Assembly (NCBI RefSeq): GCF_023554555.1
Contig: NZ_JAMJWC010000001.1
Coordinates: 1,364,001-1,428,000 of the forward strand
Direction: 5' to 3'
From: Sphingobacterium sp. lm-10
GTDB lineage: Bacteria > Bacteroidota > Bacteroidia > Sphingobacteriales > Sphingobacteriaceae
Length of the DNA: 64,000 nt
The notes beneath the pieces were generated by a model. That model did no database searches. It saw nothing but the letters and a program-made list of their open reading frames with translations, and had not been told where the DNA came from. This document shows positions 51,931 through 60,776 of the stretch, one piece after another. A program made the position numbers and the translations under genes. Positions within the stretch are counted from its first letter, which is position 1, and each line of letters starts with the position of its first letter.

Positions 51931-53235
51931 ATGATAGCAAAGATTGGCAAGGGTGAGAATTTGTACGGTGCTATTTCCTATAACCAAAAGAAGATTGATA
52001 GTGAAAACGGGCAGGTTTTGTTGTTGAACAGAATACCCGAAACGTTGGATAATACCTATTCGACCGCTTACCTGCACCAGTGTTTTGAGCCGTATCTGTC
52101 CGCAAATATCAAAACGGAAAAGCCAGTGCGCCACATATCGCTGAACCCTGATCCTGCGGATAGGGTCAGCGATGGGCAGTTCGTAAAAATGGCGCAGGAA
52201 TATATGGAGCGCATGGGGTATGGCAACCAACCTTATATCGTTTTTAAGCATACCGATATTGAGCGCACCCATATCCACATCGTAACGGTCTGTGTGGGTT
52301 TGGACGGAAAGAAGCTACCGGACAGTTACGACCATCCACGTTCGATGGCAATCTGTCGGGATTTGGAACAAACGTACAATCTTATACCTGCAACGGAAAA
52401 ACAGCGCACCGGAAACGAGCAGGTATTCCGTCCGGTGGATTACAGAGCCGGAGACGCTAAGAACCAAATCGCATCGGTAGTGCGACACCTGCCGAAGTAT
52501 TACGGGTACGCAAGCCTCGGCGCATACAATGCCTTGCTTTCACTTTTCAATATCACCGCCGAGGAAGTCAAAGGGGAATTGCACGGACAGCCTAAAAACG
52601 GGCTTGTCTATTTTGCATTGAACGAACAGGGAGAAAAAGCGAGCAATCCTTTTAAAGCATCCCTTTTCGGTAAGCAGGCAGGACTGGACGAACTGCAAAA
52701 CCAATTCGCAAAGGCTAAGGAGAAAATGAAAGCCGACCCCACAAGAGCCGAACTCAAAAGCACCATTGAAGTAGCGATGCACACCGCCACTAATGAAGCC
52801 GATTTTAAAAAGCAACTGTTGGAGCAGGGCATCAATGCCGTGGTACGGCGCAACGATGAGGGGCGTATCTACGGTATGACTTTTATCGACCACGAAAGCC
52901 GTACCGTTTGGAACGGTTCAGCTTTGGGCAAAAACCTATCGGCGAATGTTTTTAATGATTGGTGGAATGAGCAAGCGGTCGGGCAACGCCAAGAAGCTGA
53001 AAAAGCAACCGCACAAAACCAGTCGCCAACCGCAGGTAACAGCACCGCCGTAGAGAGAGAAGAAGCCCACGCACTTTTTAACTTCCTTAATAAAGAACAG
53101 CAGACCGATGATTTATTGATAGACGGATTGGGTGGGCTACTGCCGGAGGCACAGGGCGAAGACTACGAGGAACAGGAATTTGCCAACCGCATGAGGAAAA
53201 AGAAGAAACACCGAAAACGGGGAAGACAACAATAG
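51931..53235 (+). CDS. mobB: MobB relaxase (MobP-like, HUH)
   Basis: A 434-residue relaxase that should nick oriT and pilot the single strand. The HUH motif is in HTDIERTHIHIVTV (H107, H114, H116), with ENLYGAISYNQKKI near the N-terminus holding candidate catalytic tyrosines. The C-terminal half is basic and unfamiliar. I chose ATG at 51931; a longer frame in front belongs to mobA. Lies 1 bp after mobA. Confidence 0.88.
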   Translation: MIAKIGKGENLYGAISYNQKKIDSENGQVLLLNRIPETLDNTYSTAYLHQCFEPYLSANIKTEKPVRHISLNPDPADRVSDGQFVKMAQEYMERMGYGNQPYIVFKHTDIERTHIHIVTVCVGLDGKKLPDSYDHPRSMAICRDLEQTYNLIPATEKQRTGNEQVFRPVDYRAGDAKNQIASVVRHLPKYYGYASLGAYNALLSLFNITAEEVKGELHGQPKNGLVYFALNEQGEKASNPFKASLFGKQAGLDELQNQFAKAKEKMKADPTRAELKSTIEVAMHTATNEADFKKQLLEQGINAVVRRNDEGRIYGMTFIDHESRTVWNGSALGKNLSANVFNDWWNEQAVGQRQEAEKATAQNQSPTAGNSTAVEREEAHALFNFLNKEQQTDDLLIDGLGGLLPEAQGEDYEEQEFANRMRKKKKHRKRGRQQ

Positions 53236-53243
53236 CTTTTTTG

Positions 53244-53286
53244 ACCATCAAAGACCAGGATTAACATCTTGGTCTTTGTGGTTTTT
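53244..53286 (+). terminator. Intrinsic terminator between mobB and mobC
   Basis: CAAAGACCA (53249-53257) pairs with TGGTCTTTG (53270-53278), extended by ACCA/TGGT with one bulge, followed by GTTTTT. It separates mobA-mobB from mobC, so mobC should have its own promoter. Confidence 0.8.
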
Positions 53287-53388
53287 AAAGTTACTGTCAA
53301 ACTAAGCCACCAAAAGCCATCCGCCCTCCCTTTGTATAAGTGCTTTTAAATAGCCTCTAAATTCCCTGCATCACTAAATTTTTTTGTT

Positions 53389-55389
53389 ATGCAGGGAGAA
53401 GACGATTTGAGAGGATTAGCCAAAATCATGGCTTTTATGCGTGCCGTAAGTATTCTTTTGGTACTGATGCACTTTTATTGGTTCTGTTACGGGTTCTTTG
53501 CCGAACGTGGGTGGACACTGGAAATTATCGGTAAGATACTGACCAATTTCAACCGTACCGCAGGGCTGTTTGCCCACACGCTTTACACTAAGATTTTTGC
53601 ATTGCTATTGTTGGCGTTAAGCTGTCTTGGTACTAAAGGCGTAAAGAATGAAAAGATAACATGGGCTAAGATTTACACCGCCTTAGTTATCGGCTTTGTG
53701 CTGTTCTTTCTGAACACGCCATTGTTAAAGCTGTCAGCAGGGATTGCCACATCGCTTTACATCCTTACAACAAGTTTGGGTTATATAGCCTTGCTCATGG
53801 CAGGGGTATGGATGAGCCGACTACTCCGCAACAACCTGATGGACGATGTTTTCAATAATGAAAACGAGAGTTTCCAACAGGAAACCCGTCTGATAGAAAA
53901 TGAATATTCGGTCAATCTTCCCACAAGGTTTTATTACAAAGGCAAGTGGAACAATGGATGGGTTAATATCGTCAATCCTTTTCGAGCTTCGATTGTACTT
54001 GGTACTCCCGGCTCCGGAAAATCCTACGCCATCGTAAACAACTACATCAAACAACATATCGAAAAGGGCTTTGCGATGTATATCTACGATTTCAAGTTTG
54101 ACGACCTGTCCACGATTGCCTACAACCATTTGCTGAAACACTCCGATAAGTATAAAGTAAAGCCCAAGTTTTATGTTATCAATTTTGACGACCCACGCCG
54201 AAGCCACCGATGCAATCCGCTAAGTCCTGCCTTTATGACGGATATATCCGATGCTTACGAAGCCTCTTATACCACCATGCTTAACCTCAACAGGTCGTGG
54301 ATTTTGAAGCAAGGGGATTTTTTCGTGGAAAGCCCAATTATATTGCTTGCCTCAATTATTTGGTTTCTGAAAATCTATGAAGACGGAAAGTATTGCACGT
54401 TCCCACACGCTATTGAATTGCTGAATAAAAAATATGCAGACGTGTTTACGATACTGACCTCATATCCCGAACTCGAAAACTATCTTTCAGCTTTCATGGA
54501 TGCGTGGCAGGGCGGAGCGCAAGACCAGTTGCAGGGGCAGATAGCATCGGCAAAAATTCCATTGTCACGGATGATTTCGCCACAGCTTTATTGGGTGATG
54601 ACGGGGGATGATTTTTCGCTGGACATCAACAACCCCCAAGACCCAAAAATCTTGTGCGTGGGCAATAATCCCGACCGTCAAAATATCTATTCGTCCGCTT
54701 TGGGATTGTACAATTCGAGGATTGTAAAACTCATCAATAAGAAAGATAAGTTAAAGAGTTCCGTTATCATAGACGAGTTGCCCACGATATATTTTCGGGG
54801 TTTGGATAACCTTATCGCAACAGCTCGTAGCAATAAGGTAGCGGTGTGCTTGGGCTTTCAAGACTATTCACAGTTAATAAGAGATTACGGAGATAAGGAG
54901 AGCAAGGTCATTCAAAATACGGTAGGCAATATTTTCTCCGGTCAGGTAGTGGGCGAAACAGCCAAGAACCTAAGCGAGCGTTTCGGCAAGGTCTTGCAGA
55001 AAAGGCAGAGTATGACCATCAACCGTAATGACAAATCCACTTCTATATCCACCCAATTGGACAGCCTTATTCCGGCTTCCAAAATATCTACCTTGACACA
55101 GGGAATGTTTGTCGGAGCAGTATCGGACAACTTTGATGAGCGCATCGAACAGAAAATATTTCATGCTAAAATTGGCGTGGATAACGAAAAGGTTTCTGCC
55201 GAAACCAAAGCCTATAAAAGGATACCGCAGATATTATCCTTTACCGATGAATACGGCAATGACAATATGAAGCAGGTCATTGAAGCCAATTATAGACAGG
55301 TCAAAGCGGACATTGTGCATATTGTGGAAAGCGAAATGGAGCGTATCAAAAATGACCCCGATTTACAGCATTTGGTGCAAGAGGATTAG
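53389..55389 (+). CDS. mobC: Type IV coupling protein MobC (VirD4/TraD-like)
   Basis: A 666-residue coupling ATPase. Four or five membrane helices fill residues 10-150; the ATPase follows with Walker A GTPGSGKS (about 205-212), and a Walker B region with SSVIIDELPT (about 457). The C-terminal part ends with an acidic segment (NDPDLQHLVQED). It hands the relaxase-DNA complex to the TraG-powered channel. Begins 153 bp after mobB, past a terminator. Confidence 0.88.
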   Translation: MQGEDDLRGLAKIMAFMRAVSILLVLMHFYWFCYGFFAERGWTLEIIGKILTNFNRTAGLFAHTLYTKIFALLLLALSCLGTKGVKNEKITWAKIYTALVIGFVLFFLNTPLLKLSAGIATSLYILTTSLGYIALLMAGVWMSRLLRNNLMDDVFNNENESFQQETRLIENEYSVNLPTRFYYKGKWNNGWVNIVNPFRASIVLGTPGSGKSYAIVNNYIKQHIEKGFAMYIYDFKFDDLSTIAYNHLLKHSDKYKVKPKFYVINFDDPRRSHRCNPLSPAFMTDISDAYEASYTTMLNLNRSWILKQGDFFVESPIILLASIIWFLKIYEDGKYCTFPHAIELLNKKYADVFTILTSYPELENYLSAFMDAWQGGAQDQLQGQIASAKIPLSRMISPQLYWVMTGDDFSLDINNPQDPKILCVGNNPDRQNIYSSALGLYNSRIVKLINKKDKLKSSVIIDELPTIYFRGLDNLIATARSNKVAVCLGFQDYSQLIRDYGDKESKVIQNTVGNIFSGQVVGETAKNLSERFGKVLQKRQSMTINRNDKSTSISTQLDSLIPASKISTLTQGMFVGAVSDNFDERIEQKIFHAKIGVDNEKVSAETKAYKRIPQILSFTDEYGNDNMKQVIEANYRQVKADIVHIVESEMERIKNDPDLQHLVQED

Positions 55390-55438
55390 CGTATTTATAC
55401 GTATTAATAATTTGCCGATTGAAAAAAACTCATTTTTT

Positions 55439-55469
55439 TTGGAGGGGAATAATAGCTTTCCTAAATTTG
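55439..55469 (+). promoter_or_regulatory. Promoter, TTG-N20-TAAATTTG
   Basis: TTG (55439-55441), 20 bp, TAAATTTG (55462-55469): a full Bacteroidota promoter match, 31 bp before the start of the MarR-GNAT gene. It would drive that gene and the cysteine synthase-like gene as one unit. Confidence 0.65.
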
Positions 55470-55500
55470 CATAATTAGTTATGTAATCAGATATAAAGAC

Positions 55501-56463
55501 ATGAATGTATTTGAAAGAACAGGAAAAATGGCATTGGGTAGCCGATTACGTTCTCTGACAGCAAAGTTCACCGATGATGGAGCAGGTATTTACGGGCTAT
55601 ACGATATGGAGTTCGTGCCTAAATGGTTTCCTGTGTTTTTTGTTCTTTCAGAAGATGGCGAAAAAACAATTACCGAAATAGCTTTAGAAATCGGACACTC
55701 TCAACCCTCTGTTACCAAAATCATTAAGGAAATGGCTATGACAGGCTTGGTTAAAAATAATCTTAAATCAAAAGACAAACGGAAAAACGTTGTAGGATTA
55801 ACCGAGAAAGGTATTGCCCTTACCGAAAAACTGAAAGAACTTTATCTTGACGTTGACAGTGCAGTAGAGAACGCCATTAACCAAGCAACTTTTAACCTTT
55901 GGGAAGCTGTTGCGGAGTGGGAGTTTTTATTGGAACAAAAGTCTTTACTGAAGAGAGTACAGGAACAGAAGAAACTTCGTGAAAGTAAAAATGTGCAAAT
56001 TGTTGATTATACGCCGAAATACAAAACAGCCTTCAAATCGCTTAATGCAGAATGGATTTCCAAATACTTTGAAATGGAGGAAGCTGATTACAAGGTTTTG
56101 GACAATCCCGAAAAACACATTTTGGGCGAGGGAGGAAAAATATTGGTTGCCTTATATAATAATGAGCCACACGGGGTATGTGCATTGTTGAAAATGGATG
56201 ACCCGCAATATGATTTTGAGATGGCTAAGATGGCTGTTTCTCCAAATGCGCAGGGGAAAAATATAGGTATGTTATTAGGAAAAGCAATTATTGAAAAAGC
56301 AAAGGAAATGGGGGCATCAAAAATATATCTCGAAAGTAACACAATTTTGAAGCCCGCTATTAATTTGTATTACAAGTTGGGGTTTCAAAAAATATCGGGA
56401 CACCCATCACCTTATAAACGTGTGAACATACAAATGGAATTGGACTTAACCCAATATAGATAA
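55501..56463 (+). CDS. MarR-type regulator fused to a GNAT acetyltransferase
   Basis: A 320-residue two-domain protein. The N-terminal part (about residues 35-150) is a MarR winged helix (SEDGEKTITEIALEIGHSQPSVTKIIKEMAMTGLVKN, LTEKGIALTEKL). The C-terminal part (about 165-320) is a GNAT acetyltransferase with the acetyl-CoA motif AVSPNAQGKNIGMLLGKAIIEKAKE. Fusions of this kind are found in Bacteroidota; the acetylated substrate is unknown. It precedes a cysteine synthase-like gene, 32 bp downstream, so it may control sulphur or antibiotic metabolism. Confidence 0.88.
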   Translation: MNVFERTGKMALGSRLRSLTAKFTDDGAGIYGLYDMEFVPKWFPVFFVLSEDGEKTITEIALEIGHSQPSVTKIIKEMAMTGLVKNNLKSKDKRKNVVGLTEKGIALTEKLKELYLDVDSAVENAINQATFNLWEAVAEWEFLLEQKSLLKRVQEQKKLRESKNVQIVDYTPKYKTAFKSLNAEWISKYFEMEEADYKVLDNPEKHILGEGGKILVALYNNEPHGVCALLKMDDPQYDFEMAKMAVSPNAQGKNIGMLLGKAIIEKAKEMGASKIYLESNTILKPAINLYYKLGFQKISGHPSPYKRVNIQMELDLTQYR

Positions 56464-56495
56464 TATATAAAAAGTATAATATAAATCAATTTGAA

Positions 56496-57419
56496 ATGAT
56501 AAAAAATGGAACTTTAGAATTTATCAATAACACTCCTCTGATAGCATTGGATAAAATAGAAACAGGGGTTGTTATTTATGCAAAGGCAGAATTTACCCAA
56601 CTCGGTGGAAGTATAAAAGACCGTGTAGCCTACCAAATCATAACAGATGCTTATGCAAGCGGTAAGCTGAAAAAAGGACAGCTTGTTGTGGAAATGACAA
56701 GTGGTAATATGGGGGCAGGTCTTGCCGTTGTATGTAAACAATTTGGAAATCCCTTTGTAGCAGTGATGTCGGAGGGTAATAGCCCCGAAAGACGAAAGAT
56801 TTTGAAAGCATTGGGTGCAGAGTTACTCTTGACTAAGCAAGTGGATGGAATAGCGGGCATGGTAACAGGAAAGGATATTGCTTATGCCGGAGAAATAGCT
56901 AAGGAATACGCCCTAAAAAACAACGCTTTTTATGTTGACCAGTTTAACAACCCATCAAATGTTTTAGCTCATTACAATACTACGGGGCAAGAGATTTGGA
57001 ATGATTTGCCCGAAGTGGATGCCTTTGTAGCGACTATTGGAAGTGGTGGAACGTTTGTTGGAACTTCCTCATTTTTGAAAAGTAAAAACAAAAATATTAA
57101 GTGTGTGGCTGTTGAACCCGAAAATAGTGCTATAATAAAAACGGGTAGTGTTAAATCAACGAAGCACATCATACAAGGCACTGGTTATAGCTCTATTCCA
57201 CCCCATTGGAAAGAGGGTTTAGCTGATGATATAATTACGGTGTCTGATGATGAAGTTAGAGAAATGACTAAAAGATTAAGTAGTGAGCAAGGTCTGTTTG
57301 TCGGTTATTCTTCGGGGGCAAATGTAGCAGGAACTTTAAAATATTTAAAACAAAATCCGAGTATCAAAAACATTGTAACAATACTTTGCGATACAGGATA
57401 TAAATATTCAGACCTATAA
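56496..57419 (+). CDS. Cysteine synthase-like PLP enzyme
   Basis: A 307-residue fold-type II pyridoxal phosphate enzyme of the cysteine synthase group (O-acetylserine or related substrate plus sulphide). The PLP lysine is K41 in GGSIKDRVA, with the phosphate-binding TSGNMGAGLAVVC and GSGGTFVGTSSFLK. It is intact and near-average in length. It lies 32 bp after a MarR-GNAT regulator under the same promoter. Metabolic cargo rather than transfer function; which substrate it uses is not readable from sequence. Confidence 0.85.
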   Translation: MIKNGTLEFINNTPLIALDKIETGVVIYAKAEFTQLGGSIKDRVAYQIITDAYASGKLKKGQLVVEMTSGNMGAGLAVVCKQFGNPFVAVMSEGNSPERRKILKALGAELLLTKQVDGIAGMVTGKDIAYAGEIAKEYALKNNAFYVDQFNNPSNVLAHYNTTGQEIWNDLPEVDAFVATIGSGGTFVGTSSFLKSKNKNIKCVAVEPENSAIIKTGSVKSTKHIIQGTGYSSIPPHWKEGLADDIITVSDDEVREMTKRLSSEQGLFVGYSSGANVAGTLKYLKQNPSIKNIVTILCDTGYKYSDL

Positions 57420-57423
57420 ATTA

Positions 57424-57458
57424 TATTTCCGACTGTTCAAAAAGAACAGTCGGAAATA
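57424..57458 (+). terminator. Hairpin after the cysteine synthase-like gene
   Basis: 57424-57438 pairs with 57444-57458 around a five-A loop (13 to 15 bp, perfect). It lies 4 bp after the stop codon. There is no long U-tract after it, so its strength as terminator is uncertain. Confidence 0.55.
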
Positions 57459-57598
57459 CTCTTGATTGATAGACTACTATTTTGTTCACTAACTAAGAGC
57501 GTTTATTCAAATTATAAGTGAGAGACTATACAATACAAAAGTCATCAATTTGAGTTTTTTTTGCCATTAACTGGGGTGTAAAGATTTCAAATAACAGA

Positions 57599-58426
57599 AT
57601 GGAAAAATTTTACAATGAAACACTGCGGAGGTTAGAAACGGCAATTAACGAATTGGAAATTGAAGTAGATTGTTCCATAGAACGGATAGAAACGGTTATA
57701 AATCTTATTGTAAAATGCTTGTCCGAAGTAAAGGATTACGTTTTAAAAAAAGGTTTTAAAGCCACTGATGAAGAAATTCGCTTTTTTAAATATCAGAAAC
57801 CTGCCATTGTAGCGAAACTCATTTACTACAATGCCATTTACAAAATAGAAACTAAAAAGCCTTATGGTGCAAAGTCTATTAGGAAATACCTTACCAAAGA
57901 ACTGAAAAAGCTAAAAAGGTTCTTTGATAACAACCTCGATTTTTATAAGTACTACCGTAGCAATAATTCGTTCCTTGACGAGAAAATGTTTTTACGGGGC
58001 AACCACGATATAAAGCTATGGTTGGACACCTATTATTTTCAGTTTGACCAGTCCTTTTCCACTTCACATGATTACAAGGTCGCCAAGATAATAGCCAATG
58101 ATTTGATACAGGTCTACATCGAAGACCAATTGTATAACAAATTCCAAAAAGTTCAATCGAAAGTCCCCAAAAAGTTGAAATGGACAGGTAGCAAAGTGGC
58201 ACTGATAGAACTGATTTATGCCCTGCACTATCAAGGCGTGTTTGACAACGGGAACAACGACATAAGAGAAGTAGCCCAATATTTTGAAAGTGCCTTTGGC
58301 ATTGACTTGGGCAATTTTTATCAGACCTATTTGGAGTTGAGAAACCGGAAGATGAACCGTACAAAATTCCTCGATGCGCTTCGGGAAGAACTTATACGGA
58401 GAATGGATGAGCAGGACGAAAAGTAG
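57599..58426 (+). CDS. rteC: RteC-family protein, first copy
   Basis: A 275-residue protein of the RteC family. In CTnDOT, RteC activates the excision genes after tetracycline signalling through RteA/RteB. Here LEIEVDCSIERIETVINLIVKCLSEVK and the C-terminal helical HTH-like region (KWTGSKVALIELIYALHYQGVFDNG) match the family. No rteA, rteB or tetQ lies in the window. Related to the second copy at 62880. Confidence 0.85.
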   Translation: MEKFYNETLRRLETAINELEIEVDCSIERIETVINLIVKCLSEVKDYVLKKGFKATDEEIRFFKYQKPAIVAKLIYYNAIYKIETKKPYGAKSIRKYLTKELKKLKRFFDNNLDFYKYYRSNNSFLDEKMFLRGNHDIKLWLDTYYFQFDQSFSTSHDYKVAKIIANDLIQVYIEDQLYNKFQKVQSKVPKKLKWTGSKVALIELIYALHYQGVFDNGNNDIREVAQYFESAFGIDLGNFYQTYLELRNRKMNRTKFLDALREELIRRMDEQDEK

Positions 58427-58441
58427 GGTTTGGGCGTGCCA

Positions 58442-58538
58442 CCGTCTGCATTTTACCCCCATGCCCAGGCTAAAGAAAAAATGCAGACGGGTCGGGCTAT
58501 CCGCTATATCTTTTGCGGATCTGCGAGGACCGCAAAAG
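58442..58538. terminator. Two strong hairpins between rteC and topB
   Basis: CCGTCTGCATTTT (58442-58454) pairs perfectly with AAAATGCAGACGG (58478-58490). CTTTTGCGG (58510-58518) pairs with CCGCAAAAG (58530-58538). They lie between the 3' ends of convergent genes and can act as bidirectional terminators. The remaining bases to 58587 hold nothing else I can see. Confidence 0.65.
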
Positions 58539-58587
58539 GATGTCGCTTCTATCCCTCACGCTGTATGCCGTCCAAAAAACAAAACAT

Positions 58588-60672
58588 TTATTTCCTTTTT
58601 GGTTTCCTGTTTTCAAACTCAAAGGAGGTTTCGGCTTTATCGTTCATGACGATATAGGTATTGAATTTATTGCCCGAATTGCTTTTCATGCCTTTGAGAA
58701 GGTTGGTCTTTCCTTTGGTCACAAGGCTTTCTATATCGGCAAGGCTCAACGGCACTCCGCACACGGTACGGAATTGAAGCCAGTTGCAAGCCTCATCGGG
58801 GCATTTTACAACCTTGTTCCAAATCAATAGCTGACGGCTCTTGCATTTGGGGCAGGTCAGTTCGGGTTGTTTTTCATTGGCAATGCCAGTGTCCAAAAGT
58901 TCCCGTGTAATGGAAGTGGCATAGGCTTCCATTTCACGGTGAAAAGCACTTACATCCGTCTCGTTGTTTTCGATTTTCTGCAATGCCATTTCCCATTCGG
59001 CGGTCATGGCTACATCGGCAATCTTTTTGCCCTGTACTGCCCCGTAAACCTGCAATCCCTTATGGGTAGGGATTAGGGATTTCTTTTCACGCCGAATATA
59101 ATCCTTTTTAAAGAGCGTTTCTATAATGGAGGCTCTTGTGGCAGGTGTACCGATGCCGATGTCTTTTAAGGCTTTCCGTTCGTCCTCGTTGTCAATTTCC
59201 TTTCCGGCATTTTCCATTGCGGACAACAGACCTGCCTCGGTGTAAAGCACAGGCGGTTTGGTTTTCTTTTCCAGTACGGATGCCTCTATGATTTTCAGCT
59301 CATCGCCGACCTTTAATTCCGGCAGTTCCTGTACAGGTTTGCTGTCCTCGTCTGTAAATTTTTCCTTGATGCCACGCCAACCGGCTTCGAGGATTTTACA
59401 GCCTTTCAATGTAAAATCATAGTGAAAAGCCTGCAATCCGATGTCCGTTATTTCTTTGGTACAGGCAGACGATAGGGCTTCCAGTAGGCGGTGCGCAATC
59501 ATATCATAGATAACATTTTCGTGTGCTGTTAATTCGGACGGGATTTTTTCGGTAATCAGCAGACCGTGGTGGTCTGTGACCTTTACGTCATTCACGATGC
59601 GTTTGTTGAAACGCACCCATTTCACTTTTCCGACCGCTTTTTTGCAGGAAGCCCGTGCTTCCAAATTCCTTACCAGTGCAGGGATTTCCGACCATATATC
59701 TTCGGGGATGTACTTGCTCCCTGTACGGGGGTAAGTGATAAACTTCTTTTCATACAGGCTTTGGGCAATGTTCAATGTTTCCTCGGCAGTATAGAAAGCC
59801 CTTTTGTTCGCTTCTTTCTGCAATCCCGTAAGGTCGAACAGCAAAGGCGGTTGCTCCGAAACCGTTTTGGTTTCCACCGCCGTAACGGTTGCTGTTCCGA
59901 TACGCTGAATAGATTTCAGCGTATCGTCAGCGAGTTTTCTGTCATCCCATTTGGTCTTGGAAAGGCTCTTAAAGTCCACAAATTCTTTACGGTGTTCCAA
60001 CTGGATTTGAAAGTATTTTTTGACGGCAAAATCTTTGTTTTCCAAATACCGCTTGCAGATAAGGGCAAGCGTTGGCGTTTGTACTCTACCAAGCGAGTAA
60101 ACGCCACGCCCTGCCGAAATGCTCAACGCCTGCGAGGCATTGATGCCCACAAGCCAATCGGCTTGGCTCCGTCCTTGTCCGGCTCTGTATAGCCCGTCAA
60201 AATCGCTTCCGGCTTTTAGGTTGTCAAAACCCTGTTTAATCGCCTTTTCCGTGAGCGAGCTTATCCATAGACGTTCAAAGGGTTTTCGGCACTTTAGATA
60301 TTCATAGATGTACCTAAAGATGAGTTCGCCCTCACGTCCGGCATCGGTGGCCACGATAATACTATCGCATCTACCGATGACCTGTTCGATAATCTTTAAC
60401 TGTTTTAATGCCCCGTTATCGGGAACATAGCTTTTGTCCTTTTTTACCTTGCGCACCGTAAGTATAAAAGGGTCGGGCAATATGGGCAGGGCTTCCCTTT
60501 GGAAGCCCGACACCCCGTAATCTTCGGGCATAGCCAATCCGACCAAATGCCCCAATGCCCACGTAATTTCATAGTCGTTCCCTGTGAGGTAGCCATCCCG
60601 TTTTTCGGTCGCTCCCAACAGGGAGGCTATTTCTCTCGCCACACTTGGCTTTTCTGCAATGATTGCTTTCAT
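58588..60672 (-). CDS. topB: DNA topoisomerase III
   Basis: A 694-residue type IA topoisomerase. The toprim motif is at the start (MKAIIAEKPSVAREIASLL) with DAGREGELIFRYIYEYL, and the active-site tyrosine lies in FITYPRTGSKYIPED (around residue 315). Zinc-binding C-terminal part has CPKCKS and CPDEAC. It unlinks DNA; ICEs often carry one near the excision genes, and TopB is required for CTnDOT-type transfer or excision by family knowledge. It is followed by no gene before rteC. Confidence 0.93.
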   Translation of the reverse strand: MKAIIAEKPSVAREIASLLGATEKRDGYLTGNDYEITWALGHLVGLAMPEDYGVSGFQREALPILPDPFILTVRKVKKDKSYVPDNGALKQLKIIEQVIGRCDSIIVATDAGREGELIFRYIYEYLKCRKPFERLWISSLTEKAIKQGFDNLKAGSDFDGLYRAGQGRSQADWLVGINASQALSISAGRGVYSLGRVQTPTLALICKRYLENKDFAVKKYFQIQLEHRKEFVDFKSLSKTKWDDRKLADDTLKSIQRIGTATVTAVETKTVSEQPPLLFDLTGLQKEANKRAFYTAEETLNIAQSLYEKKFITYPRTGSKYIPEDIWSEIPALVRNLEARASCKKAVGKVKWVRFNKRIVNDVKVTDHHGLLITEKIPSELTAHENVIYDMIAHRLLEALSSACTKEITDIGLQAFHYDFTLKGCKILEAGWRGIKEKFTDEDSKPVQELPELKVGDELKIIEASVLEKKTKPPVLYTEAGLLSAMENAGKEIDNEDERKALKDIGIGTPATRASIIETLFKKDYIRREKKSLIPTHKGLQVYGAVQGKKIADVAMTAEWEMALQKIENNETDVSAFHREMEAYATSITRELLDTGIANEKQPELTCPKCKSRQLLIWNKVVKCPDEACNWLQFRTVCGVPLSLADIESLVTKGKTNLLKGMKSNSGNKFNTYIVMNDKAETSFEFENRKPKRK

Positions 60673-60703
60673 GATACTATCTCTTTTAATGGATTATGTG
60701 GTG

Positions 60704-60765
60704 AACATTTCTCTTTGAGAAACCCCTTCGTATTCTGTGAAAGGGGATTTCCAAAGAAAAATGTT
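60704..60765. repeat. Long imperfect hairpin between the DUF3945-type gene and topB
   Basis: Arms AACATTT/AAATGTT (60704-60710, 60759-60765), CTTTG/CAAAG, GAAA/TTTC and CCCCTT/AAGGGG (60723-60728, 60741-60746) make a 62-nt nested stem. It ends in TTTTT on the plus strand, not on the strand of the flanking genes, so it is not a normal terminator for topB or the DUF3945-type gene. Confidence 0.6.
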
Positions 60766-60776
60766 TTTTGATGGTA

